Part shown: positions 7,786-16,837 of the stretch, piece by piece
Layout of the letters: each line of letters begins with the position of its first letter
How positions within the stretch are numbered: the first letter of the stretch is position 1
Assembly (NCBI GenBank): GCA_025358055.1
Contig: JANYKV010000095.1
Coordinates: 1 to 64,000 of the forward strand
Reading direction: 5' to 3'
Origin: Gemmatimonadota bacterium
GTDB taxonomy: Bacteria; Gemmatimonadota; Gemmatimonadetes; Gemmatimonadales; GWC2-71-9
Length of the DNA stretch: 64,000 bases
Notes under the pieces: generated by a model
What the model was told of the DNA's origin: nothing
Seen by the model: the letters and a program-made list of their open reading frames with translations, nothing else
Databases searched by the model: none
Translations under genes and position numbers: made by a program

Positions 7786-10700
7786 GTCTCACCAGACTGG
7801 TTCAGCGGCACCGCGCTTCGATCTATCTCGGGATGGCCCTGCTCGCGGCGGCGGGTCTTTTGGCGATGTTCAGCTTGCCTGCGGGCGCCTACCCTGAGGC
7901 GGTCTTCCCTCGGATTGTGGTGCTGGCCCGCACTGGGCAGTTCGAGCCGCGCGACATGGTCGTGGCTGTTACCCGTCCATTGGAAGAGGCCATTAGCGGC
8001 GTCATCGATCTCCGCCGAATTCGAAGTCGCTCGGTTCGGGGCCAGTCCGAAATCAGTCTGGATTTTCGGCCCGGAGCGGACATGCAGTTTGCCCTTCAGC
8101 AAGTGCAAGGGCGCGTCTCCTCCATTCAATCCTCGCTGCCCGCTGGAGTTGAACTCGAAGTCGAGCGACTGACTCCCTCCGTATTCCCGATGATGCAGTA
8201 TGAACTCACCGGGGGCGATCCCGCTCTGCTTCGCGATCTGGCCCAGTACAACATTCGGCCGCGCCTCGCCCGGTTGCCCGACGTTGGTCTCGTGGAGGTA
8301 CAAGGCGGACTGGTTCGTGAGGTTGCCGTCATTCTCGATCCCGCCCGACTCGTGGTGAACCATATCGGCGTGCATGACGTCGCGTCCGCCATTCTCGGCG
8401 CGAATGTGTTGACCGCGGCCGGCCGGGTCGACCGCGAATACCGACAATACAGCATCATGGTGTCGGGCCTCGCGGCGGGACCGGCGGACGTCGGCCAGAT
8501 CGTGGTACGGCGCGTGGGTGATCGCGCCGTACGGGTGGCGGACCTCGGCACGGTCCAGTACGGCGCGGAGGATCTGTTCCAGATTGCCCGGGGTAACGGC
8601 CAACCCGCGGCACTGATCAACGTCTCCCGGCAGCCCGCTGGGAACACGCTGCGAGTCGAGGATGCGGTCGAAGAGGGCGTACGGCTGATTCGGCCGTCAC
8701 TGCCGAAGGGGGTGAAGCTCGAGCTGGTGTACAACCAAGGGGCCCTGGTCCGTGCCTCGGTCGGGAGCGTCCGGGACGCGATGCTGGTCGGAGGTGCCTT
8801 GGCCATGATCGTGTTGATTCTGTTTCTGGGCCGACTCGACCTGGCGCTCATCGCGGGGCTTTCGATTCCCTTGACGCTCATAGGCACCTTTGCCGGACTT
8901 CAACTGTTTGGCGACTCGATCAACCTCATGTCGCTCGGAGGCCTAGCGGTGGCCATCGGGTTGGTCATTGACGATGCCGTGGTCGTGGTCGAGAACATCG
9001 AGCGCAACTGGGCGCGAAATCCCGGGAAGCGCCTCCTGGACATCATTCGGATCGGCACCGACGAAATCTTCGGTCCGGTGGCCGGCTCAACGCTGACTAC
9101 AGTGGTCGTGTTCACTCCACTCGGGCTGCTCGAGGGAGTGGTCGGGCAGTTCTTTCGATCCTTCTCTCTCGCCGTGGCGCTGGCGGTGCTCCTCTCGCTC
9201 GTCGTCGCCATGACGATCATTCCGCTGCTCACAGGAGATTGGTTGTCTCGCGGCTATTCCGATCTGGCGCCAGCCCGTCGTCGGGGACTCTCGCTCTCAG
9301 CGGTTGAGGCGTTCCATGGACGAGTGCTCCTCAGGTTGCTCCACCGGCCCCTGTGGTCTTTGCTGATCGTTGCCGGGATGGTGCTCGGCCTTTTCGGGTT
9401 GAGCCGGACCATTGGCACCGGCTTCCTCCCCGAAATGGACGAGGGCGGATTCATCCTGGACTACTGGTCTCCGATCGGAAGCTCGTTGGCGGAAACCGAC
9501 CAGCTCGTCCACCGGATTGAGTCGATTTTGACCGCGGATCCGGCCATCAACGCGTTTACTCGGCGGACTGGAAGCGAGCTGGGATTTTTCGCCACGGCGC
9601 CCCACCGTGGCGACATGACGGTGCAACTCAAGCTCCGCTCGGTTCGGCAGGCGTCCGTCTATGAGGTGATCAACCGCGTTCGCACGCACATCCAGAGAGA
9701 AGTGCCGTCGGTGCGCGTGGAGTTCGTTCAGATTCTCCAGGATTTGATCGGAGATCTTTCCGGGACGCCGAATCCCGTGGAAATCAAGCTCTTTCATCCG
9801 GATCTTCGGACGTCGGAGCGGGCCTCCCGCGCGGTCGGGAATGCCTTGGATTCGATCCCGGGTTTGGTGGATCTGTTCAACGGGGTTCAGGGGGACATTC
9901 CGGAAATTCGAGTGGACTTGGATCCGGTGCGTTTGGCTCGGTTGGGTCTGTCGGTGAACGATGCTTCGGAGCAGGCTCGCGACGCGCTTTTTGGCGCGCC
10001 GGCCGGGTCGGTCCGCGAACCCGATCGACTGATCGGGATCCGGGCGCGGCTACCCGACAGTGTGCGACGGGATCCCCGGGCTGTCTCACGGCTGCCAATC
10101 GTGACGCCCAGCGGATGGGCGACACTCGGGGCGCTGGGGCGCGTGCACGACACGTCGGATGCGGCGGAGCTCACCCGTGAGAATCTCAGGCCCTATGTGA
10201 TGGTGACGGGTGGCATCGATCCGAGCAAGTCCAATCTGGGTGCCGTGATGCGTGAAGTGCGGCGGCGATCGGTCAAGGTGCCGCTGCCGCCCGGGGTCTT
10301 GCTCGAATACGGAGGGCAGGATGCCAACCAGCGCGCTTCGTTCCGGCAATTGTTTTTCGTGTTCGGCTTGGGCACTGGGGCGGTCCTGCTTGTGATGGTC
10401 GGGCAATTTGGGAGTGTGCGTGGACCGCTCACTATTTTGATTGCCGCGCCGTTGGGTCTCACCGGTGCGCTGATCGCGCTGATGCTCACGCGAGTGCCCT
10501 TCAATGTCTCCAGCTTCATGGGACTCATTCTCCTGGTCGGCCTAATCGTAAAGAACGGCATTCTTCTCTTCGATGCCGCGCTTCATGCCCGGGCGTCAGG
10601 ACTGGACGAGCGGAACTCCCTGCTATTGGCGGGCCAGCTTCGCCTGCGTCCGATTTTGATGACCACGCTCTGTACCCTCGCGGGCCTCCTTCCCCTGGCC

Positions 10701-10856
10701 TTTGGTTGGGGGACGGGTGCCGAGCTCCAGCGACCCTTGGCCATCGCCGTGCTCGGTGGGCTCTCGCTCTCAACTCTCGTGACATTGCTGCTGCTGCCGG
10801 TGGGACTCGAGGCGGTCGGCGCAGTAAAAATCCCTCGAACGGAGCCACTCCCGTGA
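7782..10856 (+). CDS. RND-family efflux transporter permease
   Basis: 1024 residues with the twelve-helix, two-large-loop RND layout: TM1 near residues 13-33, loop of about 300 residues, TM2-6, second loop, TM8-12 near the end. TM4 carries the proton-relay Asp pair in GLVIDDAVVVVEN, which is the pattern of multidrug (HAE-type) pumps rather than of CusA/CzcA metal pumps. It uses the proton gradient to expel periplasmic substrates through the adaptor and TolC encoded before it. Substrate is unknown. Its stop overlaps the DUF421 start (GTGA). Confidence 0.93.
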   Translation: MSLTRLVQRHRASIYLGMALLAAAGLLAMFSLPAGAYPEAVFPRIVVLARTGQFEPRDMVVAVTRPLEEAISGVIDLRRIRSRSVRGQSEISLDFRPGADMQFALQQVQGRVSSIQSSLPAGVELEVERLTPSVFPMMQYELTGGDPALLRDLAQYNIRPRLARLPDVGLVEVQGGLVREVAVILDPARLVVNHIGVHDVASAILGANVLTAAGRVDREYRQYSIMVSGLAAGPADVGQIVVRRVGDRAVRVADLGTVQYGAEDLFQIARGNGQPAALINVSRQPAGNTLRVEDAVEEGVRLIRPSLPKGVKLELVYNQGALVRASVGSVRDAMLVGGALAMIVLILFLGRLDLALIAGLSIPLTLIGTFAGLQLFGDSINLMSLGGLAVAIGLVIDDAVVVVENIERNWARNPGKRLLDIIRIGTDEIFGPVAGSTLTTVVVFTPLGLLEGVVGQFFRSFSLAVALAVLLSLVVAMTIIPLLTGDWLSRGYSDLAPARRRGLSLSAVEAFHGRVLLRLLHRPLWSLLIVAGMVLGLFGLSRTIGTGFLPEMDEGGFILDYWSPIGSSLAETDQLVHRIESILTADPAINAFTRRTGSELGFFATAPHRGDMTVQLKLRSVRQASVYEVINRVRTHIQREVPSVRVEFVQILQDLIGDLSGTPNPVEIKLFHPDLRTSERASRAVGNALDSIPGLVDLFNGVQGDIPEIRVDLDPVRLARLGLSVNDASEQARDALFGAPAGSVREPDRLIGIRARLPDSVRRDPRAVSRLPIVTPSGWATLGALGRVHDTSDAAELTRENLRPYVMVTGGIDPSKSNLGAVMREVRRRSVKVPLPPGVLLEYGGQDANQRASFRQLFFVFGLGTGAVLLVMVGQFGSVRGPLTILIAAPLGLTGALIALMLTRVPFNVSSFMGLILLVGLIVKNGILLFDAALHARASGLDERNSLLLAGQLRLRPILMTTLCTLAGLLPLAFGWGTGAELQRPLAIAVLGGLSLSTLVTLLLLPVGLEAVGAVKIPRTEPLP

Positions 10857-11452
10857 GCGCGAACTTTTGGAATGACATGATCATGCCTGGGGTACCCTGG
10901 ATCGAGAAAATCGTCCGACCCATCATCGTGTATGCGTTCCTCGTCGCAGCCATTCGGCTCACGAGCAAGCGACTCCTGGCCCAGTTCACAACCTTCGATC
11001 TGGTCGTGTTGCTCATCCTCTCGAACACGGTACAGAACGCCATCATCGGCAACGACAATTCGCTATTGGGCGGCATTGTGGCCGCGGTGACGCTGCTGGT
11101 GCTGAACGCGGTCGTGGTTCGCCTCGTCTATGAACACAAGCCGCTCGAGGAAGTATTGGAAGGGTGCGAGGAGCCTTTAGTGGAAGCGGGCCAGATTCAG
11201 GTGAAGGAGTTGAAGGCCAATCGGATTACTGAGCAAGAATTGCAATCGGCGGTCCAGAAACAAGGGTTCCGTTCCCTCACCGAAGTGGAGAGCGTGCATC
11301 TCCTGCCGGGAGGCCAACTGACGGTCCAGCCGCGGAGCCCTTCACGACTCGAGGGATACCACCAAGAAACGCTCGTAGCGATTCAACAACTTCGGCAGGA
11401 ACTCCAAGAACTACGCGGGCTCGTGGAACGACAGGAACCGCGTCGCAATTGA
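10853..11452 (+). CDS. DUF421 (YetF-like) membrane protein
   Basis: GTG 10853 overlaps the pump stop (GTGA) and gives 199 residues. The N-terminal half holds about three transmembrane helices (IVRPIIVYAFLVAAIRLTSK, VVLLILSNTVQNAIIGND, VTLLVLNAVVVRLVY). The cytosolic half carries the DUF421 beta domain (EPLVEAGQIQVKELKANRIT, GFRSLTEVESVHLLPGG), and a short coiled coil follows. YetF-type proteins are poorly characterised. An upstream in-frame start would lie inside the pump gene and is rejected. Its attachment to an RND operon is unusual and may simply reflect co-expression. Confidence 0.88.
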   Translation: MSANFWNDMIMPGVPWIEKIVRPIIVYAFLVAAIRLTSKRLLAQFTTFDLVVLLILSNTVQNAIIGNDNSLLGGIVAAVTLLVLNAVVVRLVYEHKPLEEVLEGCEEPLVEAGQIQVKELKANRITEQELQSAVQKQGFRSLTEVESVHLLPGGQLTVQPRSPSRLEGYHQETLVAIQQLRQELQELRGLVERQEPRRN

Positions 11453-11463
11453 CCAAGCACCAC

Positions 11464-11490
11464 GGCCGGCTCGACACCATCGAGCCGGCC
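11464..11490. terminator. Bidirectional hairpin between convergent genes
   Basis: GGCCGGCTCGA and TCGAGCCGGCC form a perfect 11-bp stem with a CACCA loop, in the 62-bp gap between the DUF421 stop and the cold shock gene stop. No U-tract follows on either strand, so it is a terminator by position and stability only. Confidence 0.6.
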
Positions 11491-11514
11491 GGGGCTGAAC
11501 GATGATACGGTGGC

Positions 11515-11727
11515 TTAGCTGCCGACCTTCACGACGTTCTCCGCAGCTGGGCCCTTGGCCCCCTGCACGATATCGAACTCGACTTTTTCGCCCTCCGCGA
11601 GCGACTTGAAGCCCTGGCCCGATATGGCAGAATGATGCACGAAGCAATCCTTCTGGCCGCCATCGGGAGTGATGAACCCAAAGCCCTTCGCATCGTTGAA
11701 CCATTTCACCGTGCCGGTGGTACGCAT
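11515..11727 (-). CDS. Cold shock protein (CspA family)
   Basis: 70 residues beginning [19 protein letters not shown] with RNP1 (KGFGFI) and RNP2-like (DCFVHHSAI) motifs of the single cold-shock domain, an OB-fold that binds single-stranded RNA and DNA. AGGAGA lies seven bases before ATG 11727, so a 17-residue longer reading is not used. It is monocistronic, facing the DUF421 gene. Long 5' leaders are common in this family and about 310 non-coding bases lie upstream. Confidence 0.95.
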   Translation of the reverse strand: MRTTGTVKWFNDAKGFGFITPDGGQKDCFVHHSAISGQGFKSLAEGEKVEFDIVQGAKGPAAENVVKVGS

Positions 11728-12039
11728 TGCACTTCTCCTGGGTGTGTGTAATCGGAGTTCCGGGCCTGCCGTACGCACCGACTACGTGTTCACGCGGTTG
11801 CCGGACAACAAAAGAGGGCCTGCGAAACGCCAGCCCCTTGAATCATCCTGGAACTTGTCCCCGCCTCTTGCGGGCAATCGCGACGCATACGGTAATACTT
11901 TCACTATCAAAAGGCAATACTCTTTCCCCGCCTCTCCGGCCAAGGGTTTGCGACGCCGCGGACTTGCTCTTTCACCGCCCCGGATCAACCCTTCCGGGCG
12001 ATCGGATCTTGTTGAAATGCTAAGGAAGGGAAGTGCCTG
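11728..12039. other. Divergent intergenic region between csp and the creatininase-family gene
   Basis: No credible coding sequence on either strand. It should contain the csp promoter and leader (leftward) and the promoter of the gene at 12040 (rightward). A relatively AT-rich patch near 11890-11925 is the likeliest place for the csp promoter, but no convincing -35/-10 pair can be named. Confidence 0.4.
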
Positions 12040-12804
12040 ATGACGGGACGGCCCTATGTCCTCGCCGAAACGACGTGGAAAACCGTGGCCAGGACAGAAT
12101 ACCAGGTGGCGGTTCTGCCCTGGGGCGCCACCGAGGCTCACAACTATCATCTGCCCTATGCGACGGACACCATGCAGTGCGACTATCTCGCTGCGGGAGC
12201 CGCGGCGTTTGCGTGGAGTGCTGGCGTTCGTGTCATCGTTCTCCCCACCGTTCCGTTCGGAGTCAATACGACTCAGCTCGATATTCCGCTTTGTCTGAAC
12301 ATGAACCCGAGCACCCAAGCGGCCCTCCTCGCGGACCTGGTCGGCTCCCTCGAAGGGCAAGGCATTCTGAAGCTCGTGCTGTTCAACGGCCACGGAGGCA
12401 ACGATTTTCGGCAGATGATTCGCGAACTCCAGCCGAAGACGCGGGTGTTCCTTTGTGCGGTGAACTGGTACCAGGCGGTGGATGCTGAACCCTACTTTGA
12501 CGAACCTGGAGATCATGCCGGGGAACTCGAGACCAGTGTGATGCTGCGGATCGCCCCGGAACTGGTGTTGCCTTTGTCGGAAGCCGGAGACGGGCACGCC
12601 AAGAAGCCAATACTGCCGGCCTTCCGTCACGGGTGGGCCTGGGCTCCGCGTCGCTGGACGCAGGTGACTCGCGATACTGGGGTCGGCGATCCGAAAAATG
12701 CCTCGATGAAAAAAGGCAAACGCTTTGCGGACGCCGTAATAAAAGCGATCGGCCAATTCCTCGTGGACTTTGCCTCGGCGGATACTCATCATCTCTACGA
12801 GTAG
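12040..12804 (+). CDS. Creatininase-family amidohydrolase
   Basis: 254 residues with the creatininase fold signatures: VLPWGATEAHNYHLPYATD (metal-binding Glu, His and Asp), LFNGHGGN and DHAGELETSVML (second metal-site His and Glu). Family members are Zn/Mn enzymes that open cyclic amides or remove formyl groups, for example creatininase or the MftE peptidase. The substrate here is unknown; no mycofactocin genes are nearby. AAGGAAGGGAAG upstream supports ATG 12040. It appears to stand alone. Confidence 0.88.
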   Translation: MTGRPYVLAETTWKTVARTEYQVAVLPWGATEAHNYHLPYATDTMQCDYLAAGAAAFAWSAGVRVIVLPTVPFGVNTTQLDIPLCLNMNPSTQAALLADLVGSLEGQGILKLVLFNGHGGNDFRQMIRELQPKTRVFLCAVNWYQAVDAEPYFDEPGDHAGELETSVMLRIAPELVLPLSEAGDGHAKKPILPAFRHGWAWAPRRWTQVTRDTGVGDPKNASMKKGKRFADAVIKAIGQFLVDFASADTHHLYE

Positions 12805-12888
12805 AGCTTCGAGTCTGATTCGCGCGCCGTCGGATGGAATGGTGCCGCAATCCTGTACCTCTCGAGAAGAAGGCCCGAGGACTCCGGA

Positions 12889-13653
12889 ATGCACACCGAC
12901 TGCGGCCTAAAATGTCTACGGTTCATCCTTGTCGGTCTCACCATCACGGGGGCCGGAGGTTCACTGCACGGGCAGGCGAGGACCCTCGCTCCTCGAGTCG
13001 TGGTGCTCAATCTCTATTTTGCGGCTCCCGGTAATCGCCCGCAGGTCCTCGCGCTCCGGCATCGAGCCTCGCAAGCTCGGCGCACCTTGGGTTTGCCCGA
13101 GGGGCGGATATTGGTTCGGACTAGTGACGATTCGACCCTCCCAGACGTCATATGGGAAGGCGAGTTTCCCAATGAGGCGGCCCATGAGCAGGATATGGCC
13201 ATTCGGGGAGCCAGTCCCGCCTTCGAAGCCATACGAGACACCATGCAGTCGTTGATCGGCCGGTTCGAAAGGCTGCTGTTTACGATCGAGGATGCTCCCT
13301 TTCTCTCCGGCGGCCATGCCTCAGATGACCTGGTCGTCGTGCAGAACTGGTACTTTGCCAAGCCAGGGCTGCAATCAGAGGTTTTGGCCCAACGGCTTCA
13401 CGCTAGCCGGGTCCGCGAGGATCTCGGAGTACCGCGCGGAAGGGTGTTGCACCGACTGACGAGAGGTCAGGATTTGCCCGAGGTCATCTGGGAGGCGGAG
13501 TACGCGAACCTCGAGGCTCGGCAACGGGAAGCCGACTGGGTTGGAGAAACGGCCCAGTTCAAGGTCGTCATGGAACGGATGGGGACGCTCCTCCGGCTCT
13601 TTGTTCGTGGAACGTGGCAGGTCGACCCGACTCCGTCCAGTCAGCGGCAGTGA
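12889..13653 (+). CDS. Secreted protein of two tandem ferredoxin-like (ABM/NIPSNAP-type) repeats
   Basis: 254 residues: a signal peptide (LKCLRFILVGLTITGAGG), then two homologous domains of about 95 residues. The repeats align as VVVLNLYFAAPGN / VVVQNWYFAKPGL, RTLGLPEGRIL / EDLGVPRGRVL, and LPDVIWEGEF / LPEVIWEAEY, showing an internal duplication. The pattern (strand, helix, two strands, helix) resembles dimeric alpha-beta barrel domains, which work as pairs; here the pair is fused. No catalytic motif is visible and no function can be assigned. GAGGACTCCGGA precedes the ATG. Confidence 0.75.
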   Translation: MHTDCGLKCLRFILVGLTITGAGGSLHGQARTLAPRVVVLNLYFAAPGNRPQVLALRHRASQARRTLGLPEGRILVRTSDDSTLPDVIWEGEFPNEAAHEQDMAIRGASPAFEAIRDTMQSLIGRFERLLFTIEDAPFLSGGHASDDLVVVQNWYFAKPGLQSEVLAQRLHASRVREDLGVPRGRVLHRLTRGQDLPEVIWEAEYANLEARQREADWVGETAQFKVVMERMGTLLRLFVRGTWQVDPTPSSQRQ

Positions 13654-13671
13654 TGTGACCGAACGCACAGA

Positions 13672-14823
13672 GTGTCCCAACCCAGCCGCCTAGGTTACCG
13701 TATGCTCCGGACTCGTCGTGCACAGCGCCTGCTTTTTTTCGCAGCCGTGGTATCCGCCTGCCGATCCAACGGCGACGGCGACCCGACCGGTCCTGACCTG
13801 AATCGTCAGAGCTGCCTTGATTCGCTCTCCGTGAAATCAAACGCGGACTCGATCCTACTCGGAGATACGGGGCAGATGATCGTGACGACCGCGCGTCCCT
13901 GTGGATCCCGAGCTTCCTACGAATGGGAGACCAGCGACAGTACCCGGGCTAGTGTTTCACCCCAAGGCGCGCTCTCGACGAAGAACCCGGGGCCCGTGCG
14001 CATTTTCGTTCGAATGAAGGTCGGTAACCGGATGGCCTCGGCGAGCACAGCCATCCGGATCACTCCTCCTGTTGAGCTCCGCGCGATTCCTTCGCGTTCG
14101 ATGCTGCTTCGGGGGGAACCAGATACGATTTGGATCGTTTTGAAGAACCGGGGGCGCACGGCGTTCACACTTCACGCGCAGAATGGTTGCGGGCTCTACC
14201 CCGTGATTCTCAATTCAGACCACGCCGTGGTGTATCCGGCGTTGGAGAATTGGCAATGCGCCTCCGGCCCGACGACGATCCAGCTCGACCCGGGACAGTC
14301 GTATACGCGGGTGGCGGTGTGGACCGGTCGTGCGGAGGACCTGCCCGACACGACGGGGAACTCGTGGCCGCCGGGAAGCTATTTCACCGCCGCGCTACTC
14401 CGCACGGATGAGGTCTGGGCCTCATCGACACCGGTCGGTCTGCAGCTCCTCGGACTTCCGGGAGATCCCGGCGTCGATCTGCCCGCGCTTTGCGCAGCGC
14501 CCGCGGAGATTCTGGGCGGGTACGATCCCCATGCGCCGGGCTATGTCGTACAGTTGGAGGACAGCGCCAACGCCGGGCTGGAAGCCAAACGCCTCTCCGC
14601 ACGGTACAGATTCCGAGTCACGGGAATTTGGAGTGACACCTTCAAGGGTTTTGCCGCACCGTTCGGGGCCGCCGTGGCCGCGCAGATTCAGTGTGAAGCC
14701 TCCGTTCGACGCCTCACCCACGATCGCAGAGTGCGCATTCAACGCTCGCCGAGTTATCGCGAGGCGAGGGTTCCGCTCTCCGACGAGAGGAGCGGTCGCG
14801 GCATTCGGTCCGGCGACTTCTAA
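13672..14823 (+). CDS. Lipoprotein with Ig-like, BsuPI-like and inhibitor-I9-like domains
   Basis: 383 residues from GTG 13672; ATG 13702 is equally possible and puts the lipobox VSAC at about residue 20. Three domains can be seen. The first is a Big2-like Ig domain (about 45-125: YEWETSDSTRASVSPQGALST). The second is a beta-sandwich like the BsuPI proteinase inhibitor (about 135-255: VLKNRGRTAFTLHAQNGCG, TIQLDPGQSYT, WPPGSYFTAALL). The third is like the subtilisin propeptide/inhibitor I9 (about 285-350: PGYVVQLEDSANAG, ARYRFRVTGIWSDTFKGFAA). Both later folds are known from protease inhibitors, and no protease domain follows. A periplasmic or surface protease inhibitor is an inference. Domain calls are from pattern, moderately sure. 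Confidence 0.65.
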   Translation: MSQPSRLGYRMLRTRRAQRLLFFAAVVSACRSNGDGDPTGPDLNRQSCLDSLSVKSNADSILLGDTGQMIVTTARPCGSRASYEWETSDSTRASVSPQGALSTKNPGPVRIFVRMKVGNRMASASTAIRITPPVELRAIPSRSMLLRGEPDTIWIVLKNRGRTAFTLHAQNGCGLYPVILNSDHAVVYPALENWQCASGPTTIQLDPGQSYTRVAVWTGRAEDLPDTTGNSWPPGSYFTAALLRTDEVWASSTPVGLQLLGLPGDPGVDLPALCAAPAEILGGYDPHAPGYVVQLEDSANAGLEAKRLSARYRFRVTGIWSDTFKGFAAPFGAAVAAQIQCEASVRRLTHDRRVRIQRSPSYREARVPLSDERSGRGIRSGDF

Positions 14824-14913
14824 AGTATGGGTCCCTAGACGACCGATCCGCCACGCCGTACCTTCACGGGTTCGCTCCTCCTCTTCTTTCTCAACAACCT
14901 CGGCGAGCCTGGC

Positions 14914-16824
14914 ATGATTTCTCCTCGCATTCTGTGGCCCATCCTTCTCGGGCTTCCCCTGCTATCGTGTGGGCAGTCGGGCGACAGTTCCGGCGGGACA
15001 ACTGTCGCCATTTATGACAACTCGTTTAACCCAACCGTCATACGGATTCCAGTGGGAACCCGTCTCAGCTGGGTCAACACCGGGCGGGTGACCCACACGG
15101 CAATTGCGTTGGATAGTTCGTGGGCGGCAACGGTCGGGAAGAGCACCATTAGCATGAACCACGATGACATCGCGGAGTACCGGTTCGACAAGCCCGGGAT
15201 CTATCGTTACTACTGCCACCTCCATGGGACGAAAGATGGCAAGGGAATGGCGGGGGTCGTGGTTGTGGGAGACGTGCCCTATCAGCCCGAAGGATCCAAA
15301 GGCGCCCTCAAGGTCGTCGCAGTGCCTTCCGGCACGACTCGGCACGTTCCCAAAGATTATCCCACGATTCAGGCTGCCGTTGACGCCGCAGATCCGGGCG
15401 ATCTCGTTTTGGTGGAGAAAGGCGTCTACAAAGAAGAAGTCAAAGTGACCACCCCCTCCCTGGTCATTCGTGGGGTCGACCGGAACGAGACGATCATCGA
15501 TGGCGAGTTCGTGCGAGGAAACGGGATCATGGTCCTCGCGGATGCCGTCGCGGTTGAGAACATGACGGCTCGGAACAGTCTGCTGAACGGGTTCTTCTGG
15601 ACCGGGGTGACCGGGTTTCGCGCTTCCTTCCTCACCGCCTACAACAACGGCGATTACGGGATTTATGCGTTCGGCGCCACCGACGGCATTTTTGAAAACT
15701 CTTACGCGTCGGGCTCTCCGGACTCGGGCTTCTATGTGGGGCAATGCTATCCCTGCAATGCAGTGATTCGGAACGTCATCGCGGAAAACAATGGCTTGGG
15801 GTTTTCCGGCACGAATGCCGGCGGCAATTTCTACGTTGTCAGCTCCATTTGGCGGAACAACCGCGCCGGCATTGTTCCCAGCTCACTCGATATCGAGTTG
15901 GATCCGCCGCAGCACGACGCGGTGTTCGCGGCCAATTTGGTGATGAACAACAACAATCGTAAGGCGCCGTCCATCACGATCGCCGCGCCGGCATACGGGA
16001 ATGGCATCCTGAACGGTGGAGGCGTCGGTGACACGTTCGAGCGGAACGTGGTCATCAATCATCCCGCGTTTGGTATCATGATGTCGAGCATCGTGGACAA
16101 GCATTACTATGCCGCAAAAAACAACATCGTGCGCAACAACCAAGTTTACGGTTCTGGCGTCGCGGATTTGGGTGTGGGGGGTCCGGGAAGCAGTGGCAAT
16201 GTGTTCACTGACAACAGCTACACCACGGCCGCGCCCGCTGGTGTGACGATCTTCAACGGGCCCGGTGGACTACGGCTTCCCCTCGGCTTGAATCCGTTGC
16301 CGTACGTGAAGTTCATTCTCGACGCACTTGCCAGTGCCGGCGCCACCTATCCCGACTTTCGGAAACAGCCCGCGCCACCCAGCCAAACCTCCATGCCGGA
16401 GGCGTTGACCGCTCCGGTGCGCCCGGCCTTCAAAGTATTCGAGAATCTTCACTTCGACCTTGCCAAGGCCGATCTGCCGCCCGGGGCGGCGGCGGAAATT
16501 GAACGAGCAAAGTCCGGGGGTGCTCAGGGGAGCGACGTTGAGGTGAGTGGCCTTTCCCGACTTGCGAATCGCTGGGGCTTATACGTGCTCTTCCTTTGCG
16601 GGGTGCTGTGGATCGTCCTTGCGCTGCGCGATTTGATCCGCCGGTCGGATATGGGGATGGGAGGCAAAGTGGTTTGGGGCGCGGCCGTCCTTGCGGTTCC
16701 GTATCTTGGGGCCACGGCGTACCACGTGGCCTCTCGCCCGGCGCTTTCTCGCTCCTTTCGGATGGTCGTGATTTTGGGTGGATTTCTGGTTTGCCTTGCC
16801 ACGGTCTGGTTCGGGACGCATTGA
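14914..16824 (+). CDS. Cupredoxin-NosD-type beta-helix lipoprotein with C-terminal membrane domain
   Basis: 636 residues. Lipobox LLSC puts the acylated Cys at about 19. A plastocyanin-like domain (about 29-118) keeps the type 1 copper ligands: His in VTHTA, then Cys, His and Met in YYCHLHGTKDGKGM. A parallel beta-helix (about 140-440) follows, starting DYPTIQAAVDAADPGDLVLV, with many Asn turns as in NosD/pectate-lyase-like carbohydrate-binding repeats. The end holds three hydrophobic helices (from about 553; VLFLCGVLWIVLALRDLI) resembling the PLDc_N segment. The fusion suggests a membrane-anchored copper protein at the periplasmic face. It is followed 13 bases later by a multicopper oxidase, a likely electron partner. 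Confidence 0.82.
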   Translation: MISPRILWPILLGLPLLSCGQSGDSSGGTTVAIYDNSFNPTVIRIPVGTRLSWVNTGRVTHTAIALDSSWAATVGKSTISMNHDDIAEYRFDKPGIYRYYCHLHGTKDGKGMAGVVVVGDVPYQPEGSKGALKVVAVPSGTTRHVPKDYPTIQAAVDAADPGDLVLVEKGVYKEEVKVTTPSLVIRGVDRNETIIDGEFVRGNGIMVLADAVAVENMTARNSLLNGFFWTGVTGFRASFLTAYNNGDYGIYAFGATDGIFENSYASGSPDSGFYVGQCYPCNAVIRNVIAENNGLGFSGTNAGGNFYVVSSIWRNNRAGIVPSSLDIELDPPQHDAVFAANLVMNNNNRKAPSITIAAPAYGNGILNGGGVGDTFERNVVINHPAFGIMMSSIVDKHYYAAKNNIVRNNQVYGSGVADLGVGGPGSSGNVFTDNSYTTAAPAGVTIFNGPGGLRLPLGLNPLPYVKFILDALASAGATYPDFRKQPAPPSQTSMPEALTAPVRPAFKVFENLHFDLAKADLPPGAAAEIERAKSGGAQGSDVEVSGLSRLANRWGLYVLFLCGVLWIVLALRDLIRRSDMGMGGKVVWGAAVLAVPYLGATAYHVASRPALSRSFRMVVILGGFLVCLATVWFGTH

Positions 16825-16837
16825 CCGCGGGTCCTAA

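Noticed and set aside
7782-10856. CusA/CzcA heavy-metal RND assignment
   Set aside because: TM4 has an Asp-Asp pair in the multidrug-type context and lacks the metal-RND TM4 pattern.
11782-12894. A 370-codon open frame on the minus strand opposite the creatininase-family gene
   Set aside because: It is antisense to a gene with clear family motifs. Its sequence is Arg- and Pro-rich with no recognisable domain, as expected in high-GC DNA.
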